DNA of 23,980 bases from CAZWDL01 sp964632995 (GCA_964632995.1 CAZWDL010000111.1:1-23980); one strand, 5' to 3'; counted from the stretch's first letter, positions 8,054 through 15,967 are shown. Made by a program: numbers and translations. The notes: generated by a model not told the origin, from the letters alone.

Positions 8054-8078
8054 GTAACCTGGGCTCCTAAATTTTTTT
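8039..8078 (+). terminator. lipA rho-independent terminator
   Basis: TTTAGGAG (8039-8046) pairs with CTCCTAAA (8064-8071). Inside it, CAGG (8049-8052) pairs with CCTG (8058-8061) around a 5-nt loop. Seven T residues follow (8072-8078). Confidence 0.85.
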
Positions 8079-8120
8079 GAGAGATTCTGACAATCACTTG
8101 CCTCGTATAGATAATGTTCG

Positions 8121-8128
8121 TACTCTTG
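8121..8128 (+). promoter_or_regulatory. Possible promoter of the beta-barrel-like gene
   Basis: TTG (8098-8100), 20 bp, then TACTCTTG differs from TTG-N17..23-TAnnTTTG at one position. It lies after the lipA terminator and about 108 bp before the ATG at 8236. Confidence 0.4.
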
Positions 8129-8235
8129 CATTTCAACTGTTAAGTCCCCCTCAAGGTTGGCCATTCTGTCCTTGTTTTCAAAGCTTCCTGCCGCGTAACG
8201 CGGAAGTTTTTAGGTCCTTAATAAAAATCAAGAAT

Positions 8236-9501
8236 ATGCAAACAGGCAAAAAACGTATCAGTATCTTCCTGATTCTTCTGTTTCTCGTAGCGGCTCCCTA
8301 TGCTTACAGCCAGGAAAACTTCCTGCCGGGCTATGTCATCGAACTCGACGGCGATACCATAAAGGGGCTGATCGATTACCGTAATTGGGGCAAGAACCCC
8401 GAAAAAATCAGTTTCCAACAAGCGGGTGGGGAGGAGCGCCTATACACCCCCTCGCAAATCCAGGGTTTCGGCGTGGAGGACGAGCTTTACCTGAGCGCTG
8501 TGGTTGATACGGAAATCAGCCCTCTGCAGTCGGGTAAAATCCTGCCGGAGCCGCAACTGCGCCTCAAAACGGATACGGCCTTCCTGCAGACCATGATCAG
8601 CGGCCCCAAAAGCTTGTACTACTATATGGACAAAGACGGAAAGGAGCATTTTTATATCGGCAAAGACGGGGCGTTTACACTATTGATTTATAAAAAATAT
8701 TCGGAACAGGTAGACGGTGGAAAAGTGATCAAGGAAATCCGGGAATATACCAGTCAGCTGCGTGAATACCTCTCCGATTGTCCCGACCTTACATCGGAAA
8801 CAAAAAACGCGGACTACCGGAAGGGGAGCCTGGAAAAAGTGCTGCTGGCTTATTATGACTGTACCGCTGAAGAAATGGACTTTCAGAAAACCTCTGAAAA
8901 GATCAGGGTGGAATTCGGAGCGCTGGCAGGCGTTTCCTCTACCTCACTGAACTTTAAGAGCGATAATTTTACCGCCCTCGTCAATACCGAATATCCTGCT
9001 TCGACCAGCTTTGCCGGCGGACTGTCCTTCGACGTCATTTTTCCCAGAAACCGCGGCAAGTGGTCCTTGAATAACGAGTTGCTTTTCAGTACCTACCGGG
9101 TCAGCGGCCGCTATGAGGATATTCAAAGTGAGGAACAATATACCATCACCACCACGGAGATCGGCTTCGCCTACCTGAAGCTCAACAATATGATCCGGTA
9201 CAATCATCCCTTCCCCGATTTTTTCCTCTTTTTCAACGCGGGCGTCTCCAACGGCTTCGCCATCGGTAAGACAAACGAAATGGTGCGGGAGTCCCGCTTG
9301 TTTTCACAGATCAGAACTGAAGAAGGAGAAGCCATCGAGGACCCCAGAAAACTGGAGCAGGGGCTTTTACTCGGCCTGGGCGGGAAATGGAACCGCTATT
9401 CCGCCGAGCTGCGCTACGAATCGGGAAACGGAATGTCCAACTTTTCCGGATTGAGCTCCCCGACAAACCGGTTCTTCTTCCTTCTGGGATACCGGTTTTG
9501 A
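8236..9501 (+). CDS. Secreted protein with probable C-terminal outer-membrane beta-barrel
   Basis: I do not recognise a named family. The 421-residue product begins with a clear signal peptide (MQTGKKRISIFLILLFLVAA, predicted cut near AYS/QE). The N-terminal part (residues 30-70) has the pattern GYVIELDGDTIKGLIDYRNW, which I recall from many uncharacterised Bacteroidota exported proteins. The second half (about residues 225-421) has alternating aromatic/hydrophobic strands and ends in FFFLLGYRF, a terminal phenylalanine as in BAM-inserted barrels. The frame is open upstream to 8077, but that extension would place 53 non-secretory residues before the signal peptide, so I start at 8236. Downstream is a gap with gene remnants, so no operon is evident. 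Confidence 0.75.
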   Translation: MQTGKKRISIFLILLFLVAAPYAYSQENFLPGYVIELDGDTIKGLIDYRNWGKNPEKISFQQAGGEERLYTPSQIQGFGVEDELYLSAVVDTEISPLQSGKILPEPQLRLKTDTAFLQTMISGPKSLYYYMDKDGKEHFYIGKDGAFTLLIYKKYSEQVDGGKVIKEIREYTSQLREYLSDCPDLTSETKNADYRKGSLEKVLLAYYDCTAEEMDFQKTSEKIRVEFGALAGVSSTSLNFKSDNFTALVNTEYPASTSFAGGLSFDVIFPRNRGKWSLNNELLFSTYRVSGRYEDIQSEEQYTITTTEIGFAYLKLNNMIRYNHPFPDFFLFFNAGVSNGFAIGKTNEMVRESRLFSQIRTEEGEAIEDPRKLEQGLLLGLGGKWNRYSAELRYESGNGMSNFSGLSSPTNRFFFLLGYRF

Positions 9502-9523
9502 GAAATATGCCAGCAGCCTCCTC

Positions 9524-9620
9524 TAAATATCCTCCAGATACAGCCCCTCCAGATCGGATCGATGCGCAGCGCCATCTGGATATCTCTGACGAAACGGTAG
9601 GCCCCGTAGGAAAGTAAAAG
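9524..9620 (-). pseudogene. Possible remnant of the 3' end of a lost gene
   Basis: Read on the minus strand, this stretch gives LLLSYGAYRFVRDIQMALRI. After a single-base frame change at the DP that follows, it gives DLEGLYLEDI and a stop. That looks like the tail of a protein, but I cannot name the family and the stretch is short. No intact frame covers it. Confidence 0.22.
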
Positions 9621-9673
9621 AACACTACGGGAGGCGGTTCTCTAACGCCGGATAAAAGGAAAAGCACTCCTAG

Positions 9674-9862
9674 AAAATCCGACAGTTATTAATCGCCCCT
9701 GCGCTGGCCGGCGCTGGCTATGAGGTTACAGCCTTGGTGCGTGACCCTGCCAAAGGAAAGCAGAAATACCCTGAAACTTTCCAGGCCGAAGACATCTGGC
9801 GCGAACTCGGCGAACCGGGAACGGGGTTGAAAGAATTCGCAGAAAAGCGGACATGGGGATGA
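9674..9862 (+). pseudogene. Remnant of an NAD(P)-binding (NmrA/SDR-like) gene
   Basis: The open stretch between stop codons reads PALAGAGYEVTALVRDPAKG, which matches the second strand of a Rossmann fold in NmrA-type or extended SDR proteins. It then runs directly into EDIWRELGEPGTGLKEFAEK, which looks like a C-terminal piece of such a protein. The nucleotide-binding glycine motif, a start codon and the middle of the fold are missing. The simplest reading is an internally deleted pseudogene of about 60 codons. The intact SDR gene just downstream is not the source copy, as it lacks this sequence. Confidence 0.5.
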
Positions 9863-9889
9863 TGTTGGGTTTCCGTATTTCAAGGCTGA

Positions 9890-9929
9890 CCATGAAACAC
9901 TGAAACCATGAGGCTATGAGACCATTTAT
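9890..9929. repeat. Period-8 tandem repeat (CCATGARA-like)
   Basis: Consecutive octamers CCATGAAA, CACTGAAA, CCATGAGG, CTATGAGA and CCATTTAT are read. The array sits immediately upstream of the -7 element of the SDR gene, where a -33 region would be. Confidence 0.6.
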
Positions 9930-9932
9930 TCC

Positions 9933-9940
9933 TATTTTTG
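9933..9940 (+). promoter_or_regulatory. Bacteroidota -7 element of the SDR gene
   Basis: TATTTTTG is an exact TAnnTTTG match, 18 bp before the ATG at 9959. No separate -33 element stands out from the tandem repeat upstream. A leader of about 10 nt is predicted. Confidence 0.5.
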
Positions 9941-9958
9941 CGCCAAATACTAAAAAAC

Positions 9959-10819
9959 ATGAAAGGAAAGACCTGCGTCGTGACGGGCGCCAATTCGGGA
10001 ATCGGTTTTGCGACAGCCAAAGCGCTGGCCGGGCAGGGTGCGCGTGTGCTGCTGTTATGCCGCAGTGAGGAAAAGGGGCAATGGGCGCTGGAAGAAATTC
10101 GCACCCAAACCGGGAATGATCAGCTGGAACTGCACCTGGTCGACCTGGCCTCGCAGTCGCGTATACGGGAGGTGGCGGCGGCTATCCGGCACAGTTATCC
10201 GGTAGTGGATGTCCTGGTCAACAATGCCGGGACCTGGATTTCGGAGCGCACCTTTACCGATAAGGGAATTGAAAAGGTATTTGCGGTCAACCACCTCGCC
10301 TACGTGCTGCTCACTCATATGCTTTATCCCAGCCTTCAGCAGGCGCCCGACGCCCGCATCGTCAACGTGGCTTCCGATAACCACTACGACACACAGATGC
10401 ACTTTGAGGATCTTTACCTGAGTAAAAACTACCACGGTCTTCGTTCCTACGCGCAGTCGAAGCTTGGTAACGTAATGTTTACGATGGAACTCGATCGTCG
10501 TAAGCCCCACGAGCACATCAGCGTCAATGCCGTACAACCCGGTCTGGTGCACACCGATATCGGACTGAAGGATACCAATTGGCTGCACGCGCTGGCCTGG
10601 AAAGTGCGCCGCAGTTTCTGGAAGAGCAAGTCGCCCGACGAAGGCGCCGCCACTTCCATCTTCCTGGCCAGCAGCCCGGAAGCACAGGGCAAGAGCGGTC
10701 AGTACTGGGACAACTGCCGCTCAAAACCGCCCGCCGAAAACGCGCAGGATGTTGAACAGACGGCCCGTCTCTGGAAAATCAGTCTGGAACTGTGCGAGAT
10801 TGATAACTTTTTTGAGTGA
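9959..10819 (+). CDS. SDR family oxidoreductase (retinol-dehydrogenase-like)
   Basis: The 286-residue classical short-chain dehydrogenase uses NAD(P)(H); the substrate is unknown. Visible motifs are the cofactor loop TGANSGIG (residues 9-16), an arginine in LLCRSEEK that favours NADP(H), the structural NNAG motif, the catalytic serine in VNVASDNHYD, and the YxxxK pair in SYAQSKLGNV. The C-terminal part (VHTDIGLKD, SPDEGAATSIFLA) is typical of the retinol dehydrogenase/WW-oxidoreductase-like branch. The frame could start at a TTG (9938), but the ATG at 9959 begins the Rossmann fold and follows a -7 element. It converges with a second SDR gene, 72 bp from its stop. Confidence 0.92.
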   Translation: MKGKTCVVTGANSGIGFATAKALAGQGARVLLLCRSEEKGQWALEEIRTQTGNDQLELHLVDLASQSRIREVAAAIRHSYPVVDVLVNNAGTWISERTFTDKGIEKVFAVNHLAYVLLTHMLYPSLQQAPDARIVNVASDNHYDTQMHFEDLYLSKNYHGLRSYAQSKLGNVMFTMELDRRKPHEHISVNAVQPGLVHTDIGLKDTNWLHALAWKVRRSFWKSKSPDEGAATSIFLASSPEAQGKSGQYWDNCRSKPPAENAQDVEQTARLWKISLELCEIDNFFE

Positions 10820-10891
10820 ACAGGAGATTGAATTACGCCAAAAACTTCCTGCTTGACTCGGTTTTTTGAATTATTACCGCTTGCATCCGGC

Positions 10892-11746
10892 TTATCCCGC
10901 ATCCCCATGTTTATACTTCCGGAAGAGCTTTCCCAGGATGACCATCTTGGTGGAGGTAGAGAAAAGCCTGGAGATTTTAAGCAGCAGATAAGGCATCCTG
11001 CCGGGCACAATCACGCCTTTTCCCTGCAGCATCTGGTGGATAGCAATTTGCGCTACCTCTTCCGGCATTTTGACGAGGAGCTTAGCACTCCAGCCATGCT
11101 TCTTGATGCGTTTCAGACCGTCCTCATTAGTAATGGTGGGGCCGGGACAAATTACGCTAACCCGGGAGCCGTATTCTTTTAATTCCTCCCGCAGGGCAAG
11201 GCTAAAGCCATATACAAAATGCTTGGAGCCGGAATAAACGGCTTTGTAAGGAATGGGAAGATTAGCTTCCATGCTGCTCATGTTGAGGAGGCGCCAGTCG
11301 GATGACTGTTGCAGCATGGGCAGAAAATGATAGGTCATCTCGACGAGCGCCTGGTTGTTGAGGCGCATCATGGCGCGGTATTCCTGCAGGCTGTGAGTAT
11401 TGAAAATCCCGCTTCGTCCAAACCCGGCGTTGTTGATGAGTATATTGACCCGATAGTTAGACTCGACACACCAATCGTATACCTTTTGCGGGGCGTTATC
11501 CTGGGTCAGGTCGATCCCGTAGCAGTTGACGATGATGTCATACTCCTTTTGGATGTCCCGGGCTGCCTCGTACAGCCTGGATTCGTCTAAGGCTACCAAG
11601 AGAAGGTTCATACCTCGTGCGGCACATTCTTTAGCCATCGCGAGTCCTATGCCCTGGCTTCCACCGGTGATCAGGGTGTAGAATCCGGATTCACTTTCTA
11701 GGGTACTATTTGTATCTGCCAATAGGCTTTGTCCTGAGTTTATCAT
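10892..11746 (-). CDS. SDR family NAD(P)-dependent oxidoreductase (DltE-like)
   Basis: The 284-residue short-chain dehydrogenase has cofactor motif TGGSQGIG (residues 27-34), NNAG, catalytic serine in LNMSSMEANLPIP and YSGSK for the Tyr/Lys pair, then VICPGPTITNEDG. Around 20 polar residues precede the Rossmann fold. The C-terminal tail (about residues 235-284) is basic and hydrophobic (LLLKISRLFSTSTKMVILGKLFRKY), as in SDRs associated with membranes, which suggests a lipid-like substrate; this is inference. It is only distantly similar to the convergent SDR gene next door, so the pair does not look like a recent duplication. An exact -7 element and a palindrome precede it. Confidence 0.9.
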   Translation of the reverse strand: MINSGQSLLADTNSTLESESGFYTLITGGSQGIGLAMAKECAARGMNLLLVALDESRLYEAARDIQKEYDIIVNCYGIDLTQDNAPQKVYDWCVESNYRVNILINNAGFGRSGIFNTHSLQEYRAMMRLNNQALVEMTYHFLPMLQQSSDWRLLNMSSMEANLPIPYKAVYSGSKHFVYGFSLALREELKEYGSRVSVICPGPTITNEDGLKRIKKHGWSAKLLVKMPEEVAQIAIHQMLQGKGVIVPGRMPYLLLKISRLFSTSTKMVILGKLFRKYKHGDAG

Positions 11747-11770
11747 AAAAACCGCTGATGTTTTCTTATG

Positions 11771-11785
11771 GTCAATGTTATTGAC
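11771..11785. promoter_or_regulatory. GTCAAT-N3-ATTGAC palindrome, possible operator
   Basis: A perfect 6-bp inverted repeat with a 3-bp spacer lies between the -7 element (11799-11806) and the ATG (11746) of the minus-strand SDR gene. The position, just after the expected transcription start, suits a repressor site. The regulator is unknown. Confidence 0.35.
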
Positions 11786-11798
11786 TACTCTGCGGATG

Positions 11799-11806
11799 CA
11801 AAGATA
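11799..11806 (-). promoter_or_regulatory. Bacteroidota -7 element of the minus-strand SDR gene
   Basis: The minus strand reads TATCTTTG, an exact TAnnTTTG match, 52 bp before the ATG at 11746. The -33 region is not obvious. Confidence 0.55.
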
Positions 11807-11839
11807 GGGCGTGATCCCTTATTATGTAAGACGGATAAT

Positions 11840-11873
11840 AAAAAAAAAGCCGCTGCTTCTTTCGAAGAGCGGC
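11840..11873 (-). terminator. Terminator of the TonB-dependent receptor gene
   Basis: GCCGCT (11849-11854) pairs with AGCGGC (11868-11873), and CTTC with GAAG inside, after a one-base bulge, with a TTTC loop. Nine A residues on the left give a U-tract on the minus strand, about 52 bp after the receptor stop. Confidence 0.8.
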
Positions 11874-11925
11874 TGCCGGTTCATATGCAGATTGAAAAGA
11901 TGGGGTGGAAGAAATCTGTTTTTAT

Positions 11926-14403
11926 TTAGAAATTGTTGCCTCCGCCGCCGCCTTTAAGGTCATCGTTATCGATTTTGCTGCGTCGGCTGCGGCGATCTTT
12001 AAAGTCGAGCTTTCCGAATCGGTAGCTGAAATTGAGATTGAAGGAGCGCACGAGTACTTTAAACTCAGACTGCTGAATAAAATTGTCGCCTTGGAGTTCG
12101 GAGGGGAAAGCCAGGAATTTAGAGAAAGGCTGGCTGACACTCATGCCGATGCTGCCCCGGCTGTCCCACAATTCCTTTTTGACGCCGAAGCTGAAGCGGG
12201 AGTAAGAGGCGCGTTGTCCCTGCAGGGTTTGTCGTGGGGAGTTGTAAAAACCGAAAGCTTCGACCTTGAAGTCCCTGGGCAGGCTGGCCGTGGCGTTCAG
12301 GTTGCCGCGCCAGACGAGGGCCTGTCGCTGCAGGTCTACTCCTTCCAGCCTGCTCTCGGCATTGTAGGAGAAAATATTGAAGCCCCCGCGCAGGGTGAGC
12401 CATTTCTTCACGGTGAAAGAGCTAAAGAAGTTGAATCCGATAGAACGTTCGACACCAATATTTTGGAAGGTGTTCAGGCTGACGCCCTCCTCTGTCACCC
12501 GGGTAAAGGACTCTATTACGTCGTCGGTAAAACGGTAATAAACAGAGCCGTTCAGTACCAGGCCTTTGATGTAGGTATTATAGCTCAGCTCAAACTGATC
12601 GGTCAGCTCGGGATCGAGTTGGGGGTTGCCGATTGTAACTTCGCGCGGGTCGTTCAACTGGAGATAGGGGTTGACGAAGAAAAGACTCGGTCGCTGAATC
12701 CGGCGGCCGTAGCTTACCTTCAGGTTGGAGAACTGCCCTAGTTTTCGGTTCAGAATAACGCTGGGCAACAGATTGCCGTAGTTGTTTCCGAAAGTAAGCG
12801 GGTCCTTATCAAAATCGCCGCTGATGGTCGTGTATTCGTAGCGGGTGCCGGCGATCATTCCCCAATTCTCTCCGAATTTGAAGTTGAAAGAAGCGTAGCC
12901 GGCCAGGACGTCCTGATCGTAGTAAAAGACATCAGCGGTATCGGGAATGGCGACGCCGTCGCCGAAATTTTCATAGCTGTAATCACTGTCGATGCGACGC
13001 AGTACGCCCTTGGCTCCCGTTTCCAGTTTGACGGCGTCGGAGAAGGGATGTACGTAATCGGTTTGCAGGGTGTATTCCAGGTTGAGGCCTTTGTTTTGGT
13101 TGAAGTTGCTGATGTTCAGCTCCGGCGAATCGCCCAGTTGGTCTTCCTGAATAAATTCGTTTTCGGAATTGCTGCGGTCGCCGCTGATCTGAAAAGCGAA
13201 AGAGAGTTCCTTTTCCGGCTGCTTAAAGGTCCGGCGGTAATCGGTAGTCCAGTCGAAGCCGTTGCGGAAAGAACGCGTGTCGCTGTTGCGAAGGTATTCC
13301 TGGTTGAGGTCGTTGACCGGATCGTTAAAGAAAGCTTCCGTCAGTTGTTCCGAGTTACGGCCGAAACCGCGGAAATTGAAAGAGGAGTTGATGCTGTTAT
13401 AGGCGTTGATGTCATAGAAGGCGCCGATAGAGGCGCGAGGACCGTAGAACTGGCTTTCGCCGGCGCCGCTCTGATCGAGTACGCGGGTTTCATCGCCGGT
13501 GTAATCTTCGCGGTAAAAGTCGTTAAATGATTCGCGGGGCCAGTTGTACCAGCCCGATCCGTTGAGGTTCAGGCCGAAGCGGCCGCGGGTATAGCCCAGA
13601 TTCAGACTGCCTCGGTTGGAGCGGGTGCCCACCGAGGTATTGATCGTACCGGTAAAACCCTGGGCGGTTTTTTTCTTGGTGATGATATTGACGATGCCGG
13701 CGGTGCCTTCGCCGTCGTATTTTGCAGTAGGGGTGGTAATGACTTCCACGCTCTTGATCTGGTCGGCGGGAATGGTTTTCAGCGCATCGCCGATACTGCC
13801 GGAAAAGATGGTGGAGGGCTTGCCGTTGATCAGGATTTGAATATTAGAAGAGCCGCGCAGGGATACGTTGCCGTCAAAGTCGACGGAAAGTAAGGGAACG
13901 CGTTGGAGGACCTCGGCGGCGTCGCCTCCTTGTGTGGTTACATCTTTATCGGCATTATAAACGATCTTGTCGATCCGGTTTTCGATAGTCGCCGATTCGG
14001 CGGTGACCTCTACTTCTTCCAGTGTGACGCCTTCCGAAAGCAGATATACGGTCTCCACGTCGTAGTCGGGGTTTTTCGGGGTGAGTTCAATGCCCTTCAC
14101 AATTTTGTTTCTGTAGCCCAGAAAGGAGATGTGTAATTCGTACGCACCGAGTTTGACCTCGGGCATTTTGAATGAGCCGTCGCTTTCCGACATGGTCCCG
14201 TCCTTTTGTTCCTGGGTTTTGGCGTCGACCAGCACAATGGTGGCGAATTCAATAGGTTTGTTGCTGGTAGTGTCGATGAGGGTGCCGGTAACGCGACCGT
14301 TGATCGATGGTCCCTGTTGTCCGCGGCCGGCGATGCCGGGCTGTTGGGCAAAAGCGCTGGATACTAAGGTGAATAAAAGGGTGATTAGTACAAGGTTTTT
14401 CAT
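11926..14403 (-). CDS. TonB-dependent receptor, outer-membrane beta-barrel family
   Basis: The 825-residue outer-membrane protein is probably an energised transporter; the substrate is unknown. The signal peptide ends near SAFA/QQ. A carboxypeptidase-regulatory-like domain (about residues 35-120, VTGTLIDTTSNKPIEFATIV) precedes a TonB-box-like LEEVEVTAES. The plug follows (about 140-245: VLQRVPLLSVDFDGNVSLRG, IQILINGKPSTIF, GTAGIVNIITKKK), then the barrel. The tail is a glycine run ending in NNF rather than a typical hydrophobic last strand. This layout matches the large Bacteroidota group (OMP_b-brl_3) that lacks a SusD partner, and none is seen here. It lies 289 bp downstream of the sigma/TonB-hybrid pair on the same strand. 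TACCTTCG at 14488-14495 is a one-mismatch -7 element, so it may have its own promoter. Confidence 0.92.
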   Translation of the reverse strand: MKNLVLITLLFTLVSSAFAQQPGIAGRGQQGPSINGRVTGTLIDTTSNKPIEFATIVLVDAKTQEQKDGTMSESDGSFKMPEVKLGAYELHISFLGYRNKIVKGIELTPKNPDYDVETVYLLSEGVTLEEVEVTAESATIENRIDKIVYNADKDVTTQGGDAAEVLQRVPLLSVDFDGNVSLRGSSNIQILINGKPSTIFSGSIGDALKTIPADQIKSVEVITTPTAKYDGEGTAGIVNIITKKKTAQGFTGTINTSVGTRSNRGSLNLGYTRGRFGLNLNGSGWYNWPRESFNDFYREDYTGDETRVLDQSGAGESQFYGPRASIGAFYDINAYNSINSSFNFRGFGRNSEQLTEAFFNDPVNDLNQEYLRNSDTRSFRNGFDWTTDYRRTFKQPEKELSFAFQISGDRSNSENEFIQEDQLGDSPELNISNFNQNKGLNLEYTLQTDYVHPFSDAVKLETGAKGVLRRIDSDYSYENFGDGVAIPDTADVFYYDQDVLAGYASFNFKFGENWGMIAGTRYEYTTISGDFDKDPLTFGNNYGNLLPSVILNRKLGQFSNLKVSYGRRIQRPSLFFVNPYLQLNDPREVTIGNPQLDPELTDQFELSYNTYIKGLVLNGSVYYRFTDDVIESFTRVTEEGVSLNTFQNIGVERSIGFNFFSSFTVKKWLTLRGGFNIFSYNAESRLEGVDLQRQALVWRGNLNATASLPRDFKVEAFGFYNSPRQTLQGQRASYSRFSFGVKKELWDSRGSIGMSVSQPFSKFLAFPSELQGDNFIQQSEFKVLVRSFNLNFSYRFGKLDFKDRRSRRSKIDNDDLKGGGGGNNF

Positions 14404-14692
14404 TGTGGATAAGCTGGTTTTCGTCTTCCTCCGGTATTAGTAGGAAGGAGGGTGATCAATTGTGTGTGCTTTTTTGCCGTCGGGCGGCGAAGGTAACAAG
14501 GAGAGAATAAATTGAGGGCGAATTTGTTGCTGTATAGCTGTTGAAAATGCTTGAGAAAAGAGATGATCGACGAAACCGGGAATTGTGTAGATGAAATGGG
14601 AGGGAGATGTTCACTTCACTGCGCTTTGTGACGGGAGGTAAACACCTTCGCTGAGTAATATGACCTATAGGTAGAAAATATTACGACACGGG
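14404..14692. other. Intergenic leader region of the TonB-dependent receptor
   Basis: No gene is seen in these 289 bp. The minus strand holds TACCTTCG (14488-14495), one mismatch from TAnnTTTG, which would give a leader of about 80 nt. At the right end GTAATAT (14655-14661) and ATATTAC (14678-14684) form an inverted repeat around the palindrome ACCTATAGGT (14663-14672), just beyond the stop of the upstream gene. Confidence 0.5.
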
Positions 14693-15967
14693 TTAACGGT
14701 TGAATCCAACGCGATAAGTAGCCAGCATGGGCGTGCTGCGACCTTCCGGAAGTTCCCAGGCCGGGCCGTTCTGCAGTAGCCGGATGGCCTCCCGGCTCAA
14801 GGGATCCCCCGGAGATTCCAAAACTTTGAAATTGCTGAGCTCACCGCCGGGCTCTACAGTAAACTGCAGGTGAACCGTTCCTTCCAGTCCGTGCGTGGCT
14901 GCTTCGGGATATTGGCGATGGGTATCGACATATTTTTCCAGGGCATCGAATCCGCCTTCAGGTTGTGGCGGGGGCCAGACGAAGGCTTGAGTGCCTTCCG
15001 TTAAAGGCTGAGGAGGGGCCAGGCGCTTGGCAGCGCGTTCGCGAGTGGCGGCCCTCTCGCCTTCTTCCAGCGTAATATTAAGGGCTTGACCTTGTTCTAC
15101 GGTAATTACCGCATCGGCATAGCCCGGACGGTAAATGACCAGTTGCTCTTGCCAGGCAGGCGCCTCCAGCTGGAACTGGCCGCTGCTATCGGTCACCGTA
15201 CCGAAATCGGCGCCGGGCAACTGGATCTGGGCGCCGGTTACAGGGTCATCGGAGGACGTGGTGATCAGCCCGACGAGTTGCCGGGCTTGGGCGAGTGAAT
15301 CTTCCTGCGGTGATTCACGAAGCGCCTGACGCGCAGCTGCCGGAGCGGTAAGGCCGGCGGCTTCGGAGAAACTGTCGAGAGCGGGAGCAGGCTCCGCAGC
15401 AGCAATATCAGCAGCCGGAGGGCTGTCCAGGGCGAGCGCTTCCTCGCGCCGGGCTTCCGGCTTCGGCGGCGGAGCAGCAGTCGTGACTTGCTTTTCCTCG
15501 CGGGCTGTTTCTGCTTCGGGTGGCGGGAGCGGCTCCGTCTGAAGTTCTGCTCCGGTAGCGGTTTCTGCTTCTTCCGCCACGGTCTCCTTAGGTTCTATTT
15601 GTTCCATCTGCCGAGGCCTGCGCATGTCCCGCTCGCTTAGTGCAGCTCCATCTCCGCCACCCGGCAGGTTGATGAGCCACAGCACCGCGCCGATGAGGAG
15701 CAGCATTGCCGCTGCGGCTGCTACGCGCGGCAGCCGGCGCACATATCCGCCACCGCCGCGCCGGCTCCGCTCCTGCAGTTTTCCGCGAATGCGGTTCATC
15801 GCCGCCTCGTGATCCGCTTCCGGATGTTGCCGGTAGCCGTCGAGCGCATCGCGCAGAAAGGGATCTTCCTCCGCCCCCCGGTCGAGCTGCTGCTCTTCCG
15901 TCGCCCTGATCTCGCCGCTTAGCCAGCGCCGCAGTAATTGGATGATATTTGATGTATTTTCAGGCAT
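14693..15967 (-). CDS. Anti-sigma-like membrane protein with TonB C-terminal domain
   Basis: The 424-residue inner-membrane protein has a cytoplasmic N-terminus (residues 1-80: IIQLLRRWLSGEI, EEDPFLRDALDGY) of the kind found in Bacteroidota proteins encoded next to ECF sigma genes. One transmembrane helix follows (81-100). Then comes an extended Pro/Glu/Ala-rich linker (about 105-230), a carboxypeptidase-regulatory-like domain (about 228-305: VGLITTSSDDPVTGAQIQLP), and a TonB C-terminal domain (about 325-424: GGFDALEKYVDTHRQYPEAA, LEGTVHLQFTVEPGG, EAIRLLQNGPAWELP). The latter normally contacts TonB boxes of outer-membrane receptors. Its ATG directly follows the stop of the sigma gene (TGAATG), which implies translational coupling. 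A dual role, sigma control and receptor energising, is inference. No zinc-binding anti-sigma motif is visible. Confidence 0.87.
   Translation of the reverse strand: MPENTSNIIQLLRRWLSGEIRATEEQQLDRGAEEDPFLRDALDGYRQHPEADHEAAMNRIRGKLQERSRRGGGGYVRRLPRVAAAAAMLLLIGAVLWLINLPGGGDGAALSERDMRRPRQMEQIEPKETVAEEAETATGAELQTEPLPPPEAETAREEKQVTTAAPPPKPEARREEALALDSPPAADIAAAEPAPALDSFSEAAGLTAPAAARQALRESPQEDSLAQARQLVGLITTSSDDPVTGAQIQLPGADFGTVTDSSGQFQLEAPAWQEQLVIYRPGYADAVITVEQGQALNITLEEGERAATRERAAKRLAPPQPLTEGTQAFVWPPPQPEGGFDALEKYVDTHRQYPEAATHGLEGTVHLQFTVEPGGELSNFKVLESPGDPLSREAIRLLQNGPAWELPEGRSTPMLATYRVGFNR

Noticed and set aside
9959..11746. The two SDR genes as a recent inverted duplication
   Set aside because: They share only family motifs; the sequences between motifs and the C-terminal parts differ completely.
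11905..12741. 278-codon plus-strand frame opposite the TonB-dependent receptor
   Set aside because: It mirrors the receptor's reading frame; the translation has no signal peptide or motif, and the receptor barrel is convincing.
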